A stretch of DNA of 32,729 nt from Clostridiales bacterium (GCA_021203325.1 JAJQBL010000087.1:1-32729), one strand, 5' to 3'. Shown: positions 10,434 to 17,423, counted from the stretch's first letter. Program-made: numbers and translations. The notes: generated by a model from the letters alone, not told the origin.

Positions 10434-10847
10434 TTAGCAGATGTTGATCTCCCGGCGTTGGGGCGCGGCCGGTCTTACCTTGGGCAGCGTCAGGGTCAGG
10501 ATGCCGTTCTTGTAGGCGGCGGTGATAGCGTTCTCCTGAATGTCGTTCAGGGTGAAGCTGCGGCTGTAGGAGCCGGTGTGCCGCTCCTGCAGCACCCAGC
10601 CGCCGCTGGTGCGCTGCTGGTCGGCGCTGTGCTGGGCCTTGATGGTCAGGACGCCGGCATCCACCGACAGGTGAATGTCCTCCTTGTTGAAGCCGGGCAG
10701 CTCGGCGGTGAGGGTGAAGCTGTCGCCGGTGTCCTGCAAATCCACCCGGAAGGGGATGGTGCTGTTCTCCGCGGCGTAAAACGGGGCGTCAAAGGTGTTC
10801 CAAAGGCGGTCAAAGTCGTTCATCCGGCGGGTAATCATGTTATACAT
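10434..10847 (-). CDS. small heat-shock protein, Hsp20 family (copy 1)
   Basis: This 137-residue alpha-crystallin-type holdase binds unfolding proteins for later rescue by ClpB/DnaK. The alpha-crystallin domain spans about residues 32-125. It begins FRVDLQDTGDSFTLTAELPGFNKEDIHLSV and ends with the conserved NGILTLTLPK (A-x-x-x-NGVL-type motif); a basic RREINIC tail follows. The SD AAGGA is about 9 nt from ATG 10847. It is closely similar along its whole length to the next minus-strand gene at 11063-11458. The upstream regions also match, so the duplication included promoter and operator. Confidence 0.95.
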   Translation of the reverse strand: MYNMITRRMNDFDRLWNTFDAPFYAAENSTIPFRVDLQDTGDSFTLTAELPGFNKEDIHLSVDAGVLTIKAQHSADQQRTSGGWVLQERHTGSYSRSFTLNDIQENAITAAYKNGILTLTLPKVRPAAPQRREINIC

Positions 10848-10922
10848 CGTAATGCTTCCTTTCCGGCCTCTCTGAGAGGCCCTCTGTGATTTGATGATAG
10901 TATACTGCGCAAATATGACGCA

Positions 10923-10952
10923 ATTATGAAGAATTTGTTTTTCTTTTGTGAA
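10923..10952 (-). promoter_or_regulatory. candidate promoter of hsp20 copy 1
   Basis: Minus-strand TTCACA (10952-10947), an 18-bp spacer and CATAAT (10928-10923) lie directly downstream of the CIRCE box. A TATACT at 10904-10899 is an alternative -10 but has no good -35. The same arrangement is kept upstream of copy 2. Confidence 0.5.
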
Positions 10953-10956
10953 GGTT

Positions 10957-10983
10957 TTAGCAAACTTTAAGTTTGAGCGCTAA
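10957..10983 (-). promoter_or_regulatory. CIRCE operator (HrcA site) of hsp20 copy 1
   Basis: TTAGCAAAC-N9-GAGCGCTAA resembles the consensus TTAGCACTC-N9-GAGTGCTAA. The 9-bp spacing and outer TTAGC/GCTAA are intact, with a few inner mismatches. It sits 4 bp from the -35 box, where bound HrcA could block RNA polymerase. Confidence 0.75.
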
Positions 10984-11062
10984 CAGAGTGGCAAACCGTT
11001 GCCCTTTCGCCAGCCCCGGAGGGCGGACGAAAGGGGAGCCGGGGCAACGCCCCGGAGTGGGG

Positions 11063-11458
11063 TCAGCCGATGGTGATCTCCCGGCGCTGAGGCGCGGCCG
11101 GTCTCGTCTTGGGCAGCGTCAGGGTCAGGATGCCGTCCTTGTAGGAGGCGGTGATGGCGTCCTCCTGAATGTCGTTCAGGGTGAAGGTACGGCTGTAAGA
11201 GCCGGTGTGCCGCTCCTGAAGGACCCAGCCGTTTTCGTTGCGCTGCTGGTTGGCGCTGTGCTGGGCCTGGATGGTCAGGACGCCTGCGTTCAGCGACAGG
11301 TGGATGTCCTCTTTCTCAAAGCCGGGCAGCTCAGCGGTGAGGGTGAAGCTGTCGCCATTGTCCTGCAAATCCGTCCGGAAGGGGAGGGTCGCATTTTCCG
11401 TGGCATAATACATGGGGTCAAAGTCATTCATGTGACGATTGGAAATCAGAGTATACAT
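11063..11458 (-). CDS. small heat-shock protein, Hsp20 family (copy 2)
   Basis: A 131-residue paralogue of the neighbouring gene. It has the same alpha-crystallin domain (FRTDLQDNGDSFTLTAELPGFEKEDIHLSL ... DGILTLTLPK) and the same PAAPQRREI tail. The two differ mainly in the N-terminal arm (residues 1-25), the region that sets oligomer size and substrate choice in this family. It is shorter there, with MYTLISNRHMNDFDPMYY. The SD is GGAAAGG before ATG 11458. The 10984-11062 interval between the copies holds a GC-rich inverted repeat (GTTGCCC...GGGGCAAC) without a T tract, so some read-through into copy 1 is likely. Confidence 0.95.
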   Translation of the reverse strand: MYTLISNRHMNDFDPMYYATENATLPFRTDLQDNGDSFTLTAELPGFEKEDIHLSLNAGVLTIQAQHSANQQRNENGWVLQERHTGSYSRTFTLNDIQEDAITASYKDGILTLTLPKTRPAAPQRREITIG

Positions 11459-11534
11459 AATATAAGCATCCTTTCCGAACCCTCAGGGGGTTCTCCTTTG
11501 ATTTGTCTATAGTATACCCCTGGATTATGAACAA

Positions 11535-11564
11535 ATCATGAACGAACTGTGTTTCTTTTGTGAA
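11535..11564 (-). promoter_or_regulatory. candidate promoter of hsp20 copy 2
   Basis: Minus-strand TTCACA (11564-11559), an 18-bp spacer and CATGAT (11540-11535), parallel to copy 1. A downstream TATACT is also shared by both copies. Confidence 0.5.
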
Positions 11565-11568
11565 GATT

Positions 11569-11595
11569 TTAGCAGTCTGAGGATTAGAGTGCTAA
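11569..11595 (-). promoter_or_regulatory. CIRCE operator (HrcA site) of hsp20 copy 2
   Basis: TTAGCAGTC-N9-GAGTGCTAA is one base from the consensus, so this is the stronger of the two CIRCE boxes. It lies between the rqcH terminator and the hsp20 promoter. Confidence 0.9.
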
Positions 11596-11606
11596 AACGT
11601 GGCAGA

Positions 11607-11638
11607 GAAAAGCCGCCGTCCACAACAGGGACGGCGGC
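11607..11638 (-). terminator. terminator of the eamA-mrnC-rqcH operon
   Basis: Minus-strand stem 11629-11638 with 11612-11621 (10 bp, perfect), 7-nt loop, tail TTTTCTC. It keeps the operon apart from the heat-shock genes. Confidence 0.85.
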
Positions 11639-11676
11639 GAAGGGGGGAATCCCCCGTCATAAATCGTGGAACAGCT

Positions 11677-13440
11677 TCACCGTTTCAGCCGCTCCGCCAG
11701 AGACGGATCGGGGGTGACGTAGGCGGTGCTGTGGGTGGTGTAAATCACCATGCCCGGCCTGGCGCCCCCCGGCTTTTTGACGTAGCGGACAGGGGTGTAG
11801 TCCACCGGCACATTGCTGCCCTCCCTGGCCTGGGAGTAGTAGGCGGCCAGCTGGGCGGCCTCGGTGAGGGTCTGGGCGTCCACCTCCCGGCCCTCCGTCC
11901 AGATGATGACGTGGGAGCCGTGAATTTTCTGTGTGTGGAGCCAGATGTCCCGGAACCCCGCCTGCTTACAGGTCAGCTCGTCGTTCTGGGTGTTGTTCCG
12001 GCCCACGCTGATGCGGAAGCCGGTGGAGGAGCGGAACTCCATGGGTTTGGAGCGCACCCGCTTCGGGGCCTTGCGTCCCTGCTGGGACCGGCGGAGATAG
12101 CCGGTGTCCTCCAGCTCCTGGCGGATTTCCGCCAAATCCCGCTCCCCCTCGGCCCGGCGTACCGCCTCCAGTACGGAATCCAGATAGTCCAGCTCTTTCT
12201 CGCCCTTTGCGATTTGCTCCGTCAGCACCTGGCTGGCGGTTTTCGCCTTGGTGTAGCGCTTATAGCATTTGGCGGCGTTCTGTTGGGGGGTCAGGAGGGG
12301 GTCCAGGGGGATGGTGATGTCGGCACAGTCCGGGTCGTAGTAGTTCTGACAGGTCAGCGCCCTGGCCCCCTTCTCCATCCGGTACAGGTTGGCGGTAATC
12401 AGGTCGCCGGAAATGCGGTACTGCTCCCGGTTTTCCGCGTCGGCCAGCTCCCTGCGCTGGTTCTCCAGCTTTCGGGCGGTGCGGTTCCGGGCGTTTTGCA
12501 GGCTTTTCAACAGGGTTTGGCCCTTGGCCCGGACACGCTCCTGCTGCTCCCGTGTGGCGTAGAAGTCGTCTAGCAGCTTGGAGAAGCTGTCATACTTCCG
12601 GCACTCCATGGATAGGCCGTACTGGTACAGAAACAGGCAGGAAAAGTCCTTGGGCTTGCCGCCCTGATACAGGGCGCAGGGGGTCAGCCTGCCCTGGCGG
12701 ACGGCCTCCAGGAACTGCCAGAAGGTGTCCAGAAAGCCCCCGTTCTGACAGGGGGACAGGGTCCCCACCTTGGCGTCCATGCTGTCCGTCCCCTGGCACA
12801 CCAGCTCCCGGCACAGCAGGGGGGACAGGCCGAAGAAGCGGTCCAGCAGCCAGTCCGTCACCTTCTGCTCCGGCGGAGCGGCCAGAAACCACTGCTCCAG
12901 CGCCTCCCGGCCGAGCAGCAGGGGATTCTCCTTCCCCGGCTGGACCGGGGGCTGACGGTACAGCAGGCCGGGGAGGACGGGGTGGGTCTCGCTGGTCTCC
13001 ATATCCACCCGGCGGACGCAGTCAATGATTCTGCCGTCCTCCTCCGTCAGAATCAGGTTGGAGCGGCGGCCCATGGCCTCCAGAATCAGGTGCCGGGTGA
13101 CCCGGTAGCCCATCTCGTCCAGGGCCTCCAGCTCCAGGTCCACCACCCGCTCCATGGGGGGCTGGACGATGGCGCGAATCCGGGCGGAGGCCAGGTGTTT
13201 GCGCAGCAGCATACAGAACATGGGAGGGCTGGCCGGGTTCTCCCGGCTGATCTCAGTGAGCTGGATGCGGGGATGGGCGGGGTTGGCGCTGAGGAGCAGC
13301 TTCTGATTCCCGGCAGGGGACCGGAGCTGGAGCACCAGCTCATCCCGGCCCGGCTGAAAGATTTTGTCAAGTTTCGCCCCTTCCACCACGGGGCGCAGTT
13401 CGCTGACCACACCGGACAGCGTTGCGGCGTCTAAGGGCAT
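11677..13440 (-). CDS. rqcH: ribosome quality-control factor RqcH (NFACT family)
   Basis: RqcH binds obstructed 50S subunits and recruits tRNA-Ala to add C-terminal alanine tails to stalled chains. The 587-residue protein has the NFACT-N domain with GNQKLLLSANPAHPRIQ and PPMFCMLLRKHL (residues 44-82). A helix-hairpin-helix region follows near 180-225, then long coiled-coil segments (about 290-440). The C-terminal NFACT-R domain contains DIWLHTQKIHGSHVII. At the position of the Asp97-Arg98 pair needed for tailing in Bacillus, this protein has Glu97-Arg98, a conservative change. It follows mrnC by 3 bp. Older annotations call this family fibronectin-binding protein. Confidence 0.93.
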   Translation of the reverse strand: MPLDAATLSGVVSELRPVVEGAKLDKIFQPGRDELVLQLRSPAGNQKLLLSANPAHPRIQLTEISRENPASPPMFCMLLRKHLASARIRAIVQPPMERVVDLELEALDEMGYRVTRHLILEAMGRRSNLILTEEDGRIIDCVRRVDMETSETHPVLPGLLYRQPPVQPGKENPLLLGREALEQWFLAAPPEQKVTDWLLDRFFGLSPLLCRELVCQGTDSMDAKVGTLSPCQNGGFLDTFWQFLEAVRQGRLTPCALYQGGKPKDFSCLFLYQYGLSMECRKYDSFSKLLDDFYATREQQERVRAKGQTLLKSLQNARNRTARKLENQRRELADAENREQYRISGDLITANLYRMEKGARALTCQNYYDPDCADITIPLDPLLTPQQNAAKCYKRYTKAKTASQVLTEQIAKGEKELDYLDSVLEAVRRAEGERDLAEIRQELEDTGYLRRSQQGRKAPKRVRSKPMEFRSSTGFRISVGRNNTQNDELTCKQAGFRDIWLHTQKIHGSHVIIWTEGREVDAQTLTEAAQLAAYYSQAREGSNVPVDYTPVRYVKKPGGARPGMVIYTTHSTAYVTPDPSLAERLKR

Positions 13441-13443
13441 GGG

Positions 13444-13860
13444 TCAGACCTCCTTTTCCTCCTCGCCCACCACTGCGGCGAAGAGCTGATTGATGCGTTC
13501 CTTCCGGCCCTGGAGGTACAGCCAGCCGAACAGGGCTTCCAGCCCGGTGGCATAGGTGTAATCCCGCCTGGAGGCGTTTTTGGGAATCTGATGGACGTTG
13601 GCGTTGCGGCCACGCTTAAACACCGCCGTCTCCTCCTCCGTCAGAAGGGGCAGCAGGCGGCCCATGGCGGCGGCCTGGGCGTCCGCCCACACCATGGATA
13701 CGGTGGCTTTGTGGAGGTTGCCGATGGTCTCCAGCTTCTGGCTGCACAGCCAGCCCCGGCAAAGAACCTCATAGACAGCGTCCCCGATGTGGGCCAGCGC
13801 CAGCACGTTCATGGTGCCAAGCTGCCCCTCCGGCACAGACAGCGTAAAGTAGTCTTTCAT
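13444..13860 (-). CDS. mrnC: mini-ribonuclease III (23S rRNA maturation)
   Basis: Mini-III trims the double-stranded ends of 23S precursor rRNA. It is 138 residues, an RNase III catalytic domain without a dsRNA-binding domain. IGDAVYE (Asp27, Glu31) and the second acidic site in YATGLEALFGWLYL (Glu108) are present, and RGRNAN and IPKNAS are family signatures. ATG 13860 overlaps the stop of the upstream transporter (ATGA), and rqcH starts 3 bp after its stop. A transporter, an rRNA maturation enzyme and a ribosome rescue factor are thus tightly coupled; the ribosome link between mrnC and rqcH is plausible. Confidence 0.93.
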   Translation of the reverse strand: MKDYFTLSVPEGQLGTMNVLALAHIGDAVYEVLCRGWLCSQKLETIGNLHKATVSMVWADAQAAAMGRLLPLLTEEETAVFKRGRNANVHQIPKNASRRDYTYATGLEALFGWLYLQGRKERINQLFAAVVGEEEKEV

Positions 13861-14759
13861 CCCTGGTTCTCCTTCCGGCGCTGCAAATAGCCGTTGTTGT
13901 AGAGAAAAATCACCACCGCCGCGCCGATGATGAGGAGATACCCCAAAAAGCTCCAGCCGTCGGGCACGTCCCGGAACACGAAGTACCCCAGGACGGCGGA
14001 AAACACCACCTGGGAGTAGTCAAAGACGGAAACCTCTCTGGCCGGGGCGTGGGTGTAGGCCGCCGTAATGCCGAACTGCCCGATGGTGGCGGAGACGCCG
14101 GCCAGCAGCAGCATGGCCAGCTGATAGCCGGTCATGGGGACGTAGTTCAGCGCTAGCCAGGGCAGCAGCACCAGGCAGGAGAAGGTGGAGAAGAAAAAGA
14201 CGATATAGCTGCTCCGCTCCCCCTTCAGGCCCAGTTTCCGCACCATGGTGTAGGCAAAGCCGGCGCAGACGCCCCCCAGCAGCCCCAGCAGGGAGGGCAC
14301 CAGGTCCAGGTTGGACAATGTGGGCTTGACGATCAGCATACTGCCGCCGAAGGCCACCGCCACCACACCCACCTGCACCGGGGTCAGCTTCTCCCTGAGC
14401 AGCAGGAAGGAGAACAGCAGGGCGAAGAAGGGGGACATCTTGTTCAGCATGGAGGCGTTGGCCAGCAGCAGGTGGTCCACCGCATAGAAGTTGCACAAAA
14501 TCCCCACAGTGCCCGCCGCGGAGCGCAGGAGCAGGTCGGGCAGGTTGCCCTTCCCCCAGAGCAGCGTCCGGAAGGTGGGATGGTCATCCTCCCGCAGCAG
14601 CAGAACCGCCGCCACCAGCATGGCCACCAGGTTGCGGAAAAAGCTCTTCTCCATGCTGGGCAGGTCGCCCGCCAGCCGGACAAACAGGTTCATCATGGCA
14701 AAGCCAAAGGCAGAGGCCAGAATATACAGCACGGCCTTGGTCTTATTGGACAGGTTCAT
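13857..14759 (-). CDS. EamA-family (DMT superfamily) transporter
   Basis: The predicted ten-segment inner-membrane transporter is 300 residues from ATG 14759 (MNLSNKTK). It consists of two EamA repeats, each about five membrane helices, with the internal join near residue 145 (LGLLGGVCAGFAYTMVRKLG). The repeat signatures FFALLFSFLLLREKLTPVQ and VFDYSQVVFSAVLGYFVFRDVPD are typical. The AGGAG SD is 12 nt upstream of ATG 14759 but only 0 and 3 nt from two other in-frame ATGs, which is why I chose 14759. The substrate is unknown; relatives export amino acids or metabolites. First gene of the operon with mrnC and rqcH. Confidence 0.88.
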   Translation of the reverse strand: MNLSNKTKAVLYILASAFGFAMMNLFVRLAGDLPSMEKSFFRNLVAMLVAAVLLLREDDHPTFRTLLWGKGNLPDLLLRSAAGTVGILCNFYAVDHLLLANASMLNKMSPFFALLFSFLLLREKLTPVQVGVVAVAFGGSMLIVKPTLSNLDLVPSLLGLLGGVCAGFAYTMVRKLGLKGERSSYIVFFFSTFSCLVLLPWLALNYVPMTGYQLAMLLLAGVSATIGQFGITAAYTHAPAREVSVFDYSQVVFSAVLGYFVFRDVPDGWSFLGYLLIIGAAVVIFLYNNGYLQRRKENQG

Positions 14760-14783
14760 AAACGGCATCATCTCCTGTGGGAC

Positions 14784-14813
14784 AGTATAGCACAAACTGC
14801 CCCGGGGTGACAA
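14784..14813 (-). promoter_or_regulatory. promoter of the eamA-mrnC-rqcH operon
   Basis: Minus-strand TTGTCA (14813-14808), an 18-bp spacer and TATACT (14789-14784), about 25 bp before the start codon. Confidence 0.75.
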
Positions 14814-14841
14814 GCCTTTGGACGGATTCCGATTCCATGAC

Positions 14842-14876
14842 AAAAAGGCGGCTCCAAACCGAGGCCCGGAGCCGCC
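14842..14876 (-). terminator. terminator of the DUF2798 gene
   Basis: Minus-strand stem 14868-14876 with 14847-14855 (9 bp, perfect), 12-nt loop, tail TTTTTG. Confidence 0.88.
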
Positions 14877-14895
14877 CTATGCGTTTGCGGCGGAT

Positions 14896-15477
14896 TTATG
14901 TGGCAGACTGAGGGTCAGCAGCTTGTTTCCGCCCGGCAATGTCCCTCCGGAACAGTGCCTTGAAGATAGTGCGGACAAGGGGCTGGATGAAGAACAGCTG
15001 GCTGAAAAAGGCAAAGGGGAAGTTGCAGCAGACCAGCTTGCCCCAGTTGGCCAGCAGGGTCAGGAAGTGGAACCCGCTGTAATACGGATAGTAAAGCCAG
15101 GCCGCCAGGAAGCTCATGGTGGGGCACATCAGTCCCACTGTGGCGCAGATGACGGCGCTTTCAAAAATCACCGGATGGGTGGTCTTTGGGTCGAAGTTCT
15201 TGCAGGCCAGCTTGAAGGAGCAGGGGCTGCCCATGAGGCACTCCAGCCCATAGGCCAGGCAAAATTCGACCAGAATCACCGCCCAGATCGGCAGCATCCG
15301 CCCGAACATATACACACCGCCCTGGGCGTTGATGGCGTGAAGCACGCTGTCGGCGCCGGTGACCTCCATCAGCGTGGCCCCGTTGATCACATACAGGCTG
15401 TAAAACACATAGCTGTGTACGGTGATGATGACGGTGATCAGTGCGAAGATCATTCGTTGAAATTGGTTTCTTGGCAT
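14896..15477 (-). CDS. DUF2798-like multi-pass membrane protein
   Basis: A 193-residue protein with about four to five hydrophobic segments (near residues 8-28, 60-80, 100-125 and 130-165). The N-terminal MPRNQFQRMIFALITVIITVH stretch looks like the DUF2798 family (function unknown). Cys residues are unusually frequent in the middle. The start at ATG 15477 is supported by AAGGAG with 7 nt spacing; an upstream in-frame ATG (15537) would lie in the structured leader. Monocistronic, with its own promoter, a leader of about 135 nt and a terminator. The long leader suggests post-initiation control. Confidence 0.75.
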   Translation of the reverse strand: MPRNQFQRMIFALITVIITVHSYVFYSLYVINGATLMEVTGADSVLHAINAQGGVYMFGRMLPIWAVILVEFCLAYGLECLMGSPCSFKLACKNFDPKTTHPVIFESAVICATVGLMCPTMSFLAAWLYYPYYSGFHFLTLLANWGKLVCCNFPFAFFSQLFFIQPLVRTIFKALFRRDIAGRKQAADPQSAT

Positions 15478-15496
15478 ATCAGTTCTCCTTTTTTGA

Positions 15497-15600
15497 GCGC
15501 AAAAAGACACAAGCTGCCGCCGCTGCCTGAAATCCAATCATGTTGACATGGTACCGTGATCAGATTTACGTGCAAAGCACAACTTGTGTCGTTCCTGCGC
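15497..15600 (-). promoter_or_regulatory. candidate structured leader RNA of the DUF2798 gene
   Basis: On the minus strand CGACACAAG (15591-15583) pairs with CTTGTGTC (15513-15506), and outer GCGC (15600-15597) pairs with GCGC (15500-15497). Inside are two small hairpins, GTGC-TTT-GCAC (15580-15570) and CATG-TCAA-CATG (about 15547-15536). The closing strand is followed at once by TTTTT (15505-15501). The fold looks like a multi-branch element next to a T tract. I do not recognise a known riboswitch class, and chance pairing is possible. Confidence 0.45.
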
Positions 15601-15617
15601 TATTTTGTTGCTTTGAG

Positions 15618-15647
15618 ATTCTACCATAAAATGGAAGAAAAAGTCAA
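15618..15647 (-). promoter_or_regulatory. promoter of the DUF2798 gene
   Basis: Minus-strand TTGACT (15647-15642), an 18-bp spacer and TAGAAT (15623-15618), start near 15611. Confidence 0.75.
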
Positions 15648-15713
15648 GGGGCATTTTGACAGGTGCAAACGGCGGCTCCAAGCCGGGACTCGAAGCTGCC
15701 GGAACCATGCCCC

Positions 15714-16277
15714 TTATTTCAGGGCCAGTCCATCCCGAAAGGCGTTGCCCACCCGCTGCGTGACCTTGTAATAACCGTGGGTGTAGGGGTCAAAGGCGAT
15801 GGCGGAGACCTTTTCAATGTCTACCTGGCCCCCTGTCAGGACGGATTCGTCCGCAGTGGTGTTGACGACCCTGCCAATCACCCCGCAGCCATATTCGCCG
15901 TCCTGATACTGGATAAATTCGCACTCCATACACAGGGGAAATTCTGCGATGATGGGAGCGTCCACCAGGTTGGACTTTTGCGCGGTCAATCCGCTCTTTG
16001 CAAATTTGTTCGGCGTGTTGTTGCCGGAGACCACACCGAAATAGTCCGCCTCTACCATATGGGCCGCATCCGCGATGCTGACGGTGAAGGCTTTTCTGGC
16101 CTTGATGTTCTTCACGGTTTTGTGTGTCTCAGTCAGGTTGAGGATCACATGATCACGCTCCAGCATGGTGCCCCAGGCGGCGTTCATCACGTCAACGGTG
16201 CCGTCCTCGTTGTAGGTTGCCACCATCAGCACGGGCATGGGGAAGATGGCCTCAGTTGTCTTGATATGCTTTCTCAT
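15714..16277 (-). CDS. flavin reductase / flavoredoxin-family FMN protein
   Basis: A 187-residue flavin-reductase-like (split beta-barrel) protein. The N-terminal FPMPVLMVATYNEDGTVDVMNAAWGTM is the FMN-binding start of the family. NLTETHKTVKNIKARKAFTVSIADAAHMVEADYFG is a further conserved block, and GVIGRVVNTTADESVL is near the C-terminus. Relatives reduce FMN or carry electrons to acceptors in anaerobes. The start is ATG 16277 with GGAGG 8 nt away; the ORF reaches 16292 but upstream codons lack an SD. It is divergent from hxlR, which is probably its repressor, so induction by reactive electrophiles or redox change is likely, as in the YodB/HxlR branch. Confidence 0.87.
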   Translation of the reverse strand: MRKHIKTTEAIFPMPVLMVATYNEDGTVDVMNAAWGTMLERDHVILNLTETHKTVKNIKARKAFTVSIADAAHMVEADYFGVVSGNNTPNKFAKSGLTAQKSNLVDAPIIAEFPLCMECEFIQYQDGEYGCGVIGRVVNTTADESVLTGGQVDIEKVSAIAFDPYTHGYYKVTQRVGNAFRDGLALK

Positions 16278-16299
16278 AACAGGAACCTCCAAATCAGAA

Positions 16300-16328
16300 T
16301 TGCATTTCAGCTGAACCTATGATACCAT
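16300..16328 (+). promoter_or_regulatory. candidate promoter of hxlR
   Basis: TTGCAT (16300-16305), a 17-bp spacer and TACCAT (16323-16328). The operator lies between the predicted start and the hxlR SD, consistent with autorepression. Confidence 0.5.
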
Positions 16329-16347
16329 TATGTTATCCATTTTACAA
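16319..16347 (-). promoter_or_regulatory. promoter of the flavin reductase gene
   Basis: Minus-strand TTGTAA (16347-16342), a 17-bp spacer and TATCAT (16324-16319). Its -35 touches the operator at 16348. Confidence 0.6.
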
Positions 16348-16374
16348 GTACCTACATTTGTGTAAGGTACCTAC
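16348..16374. promoter_or_regulatory. candidate HxlR operator in the divergent intergenic region
   Basis: GTACCT (16348-16353) and AGGTAC (16365-16370) form an inverted repeat separated by 11 bp, and GTACCTAC also occurs as a direct repeat at 16348 and 16367. It lies between the -35 of the flavin reductase promoter and the hxlR start, where a dimeric HxlR protein could control both genes. Confidence 0.65.
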
Positions 16375-16387
16375 CCGGAGGTAAGCT

Positions 16388-16717
16388 ATGGACGGCAAAG
16401 ATATTCGAAACGCGAAGTTTGAGGAGACAGGATACTGCTACACCCTTTCTCTGATTTCCGGAAAGTACAAACCCATCATTCTCTACTGCCTGATGGAGTA
16501 TGAGCCGGTCCGCTTTAACGAGATGCAGCGTTACATCAAGGTTGCGGACAAGACCCTGAGCCAGAACCTGAAGGAGCTGGAGGCGGATGAACTGATCATC
16601 CGTCACGTCTATCCCCAAATCCCGCCCAAGGTGGAGTATTCCCTTTCTGAGCGGGGCCGCTCTTTGGTGCGTGTGTTGGATCAGCTGTGTGACTGGGGCA
16701 ATGAAAACCGGCGGTAA
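16388..16717 (+). CDS. HxlR-family (DUF24) transcriptional regulator
   Basis: A 109-residue winged-helix regulator with the family core LISGKYKPIILYCLMEYEPVRFNEMQRYIKVADKTLSQNLKELEADELIIRHVYPQIPPKVEYSLSERG spanning residues 22-90. The family normally begins the core with a G-K-W-x-x-x-I pattern; here it is GKYKPII. A Cys is at residue 12 (TGYCYTLSL), close to the position used for redox sensing in YodB-type members, and another is at 34. GGAGG at 16377-16381 is 6 nt from ATG 16388. Its 3' end overlaps the convergent gene at 16681-17379 by 37 bp. Confidence 0.9.
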   Translation: MDGKDIRNAKFEETGYCYTLSLISGKYKPIILYCLMEYEPVRFNEMQRYIKVADKTLSQNLKELEADELIIRHVYPQIPPKVEYSLSERGRSLVRVLDQLCDWGNENRR

Positions 16718-17379
16718 CGAAGGGCGGTTCCGTCTCGGACGCAAACCTCCGGCCTCCCCGGCAGCCTGCCGCGCTGCTCCAGCGCCCCGTACAGCCCTTC
16801 CGCCGGGCAGCCCTCCGGCACCGGCACCCCCGGCACGGCCAGGGTGAAGCCCTCCGGCGCAGGCCGCTCCGCCCCCAACAGCAGGCGGCCCTTCCCCGGT
16901 TCCGCCGGGGAGAAGCACAGGGTCACATCCCCCGGCCCGGCCAGCACGGGAACGCCACTGTCCCGCTGGAGGCAGAGGGCCACCCGTTCCCCCTCCGGCA
17001 GGTTCAGGGACAGAGCCCGCACCCGGCCGGACAGCCGTTCCAGGGTATCCCAAACCTCTTTTGTGGTGCGGCCCGCCAGAACGCCCACGGTGGCCTCGCC
17101 CCAGGGGATGCCCCTCCGGGTCAGTTCGGCCAGGGCCAGCTCCGCCGCCACGCGCTGCCACAGGCTGCGGGTGGACACCAGGAGCGGCTCCGGCAGAATC
17201 GTCCCGTCCTCCGGCAGGTTCAGGGCACAGCGTACCCCCGCCCGGCGCAGCACCGCCCCCACCCTGCGGCCGTTCCAGCGGCGGGGCAGCTCCACCCGCA
17301 GGAGGGGCAGGCCGCAGACGGATTCCTCATAGTAGCGGGGCCGGCGGCGGGCATAGTTCATGATATAGTAGGCATACAA
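16681..17379 (-). CDS. conserved-looking protein of unknown function, TTG start
   Basis: I do not recognise the family. The 232-residue reading frame starts best at TTG 17379, because AGGAGG stands 8 nt upstream (about 17388-17393), whereas the in-frame ATG at 17361 and the one at 17454 have none. Nothing suggests a signal peptide or membrane helix. The composition is rich in Leu, Arg, Gly and Pro, with alternating beta/alpha-like stretches (LPLLRVELPRRW, VGAVLRRAGVRCALNLPEDG, LWQRVAAELALAELTRRG, ATVGVLAGRTTKEVWDTLERL). The AGRTTKEVWDTLERL part looks Rossmann-like, and Cys82 (AGDVTLCFSP is later in the chain) is not in a motif. It is divergent from the FAD oxidoreductase gene. The 3' end overlaps hxlR by 37 bp on the opposite strand. 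Confidence 0.65.
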   Translation of the reverse strand: MYAYYIMNYARRRPRYYEESVCGLPLLRVELPRRWNGRRVGAVLRRAGVRCALNLPEDGTILPEPLLVSTRSLWQRVAAELALAELTRRGIPWGEATVGVLAGRTTKEVWDTLERLSGRVRALSLNLPEGERVALCLQRDSGVPVLAGPGDVTLCFSPAEPGKGRLLLGAERPAPEGFTLAVPGVPVPEGCPAEGLYGALEQRGRLPGRPEVCVRDGTALRYRRFSLPQSHS

Positions 17380-17394
17380 GGCGCACTCCTCCTG

Positions 17395-17423
17395 TTGCGT
17401 GGACGAACTTTTTATGCTAAACT
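17395..17423 (+). promoter_or_regulatory. promoter of the FAD oxidoreductase gene
   Basis: TTGCGT (17395-17400), a 17-bp spacer and TAAACT (17418-17423). CGTGGA (17398-17403) and TCCACG (17438-17443) flank the start site as an inverted repeat and might be an operator. Confidence 0.5.

Noticed and set aside
16352-17161. 269-codon minus-strand frame across hxlR and the unknown gene
   Set aside because: The first part is a Gly/Pro/Arg-rich shadow of the 16681-17379 gene and the rest is antisense to hxlR.
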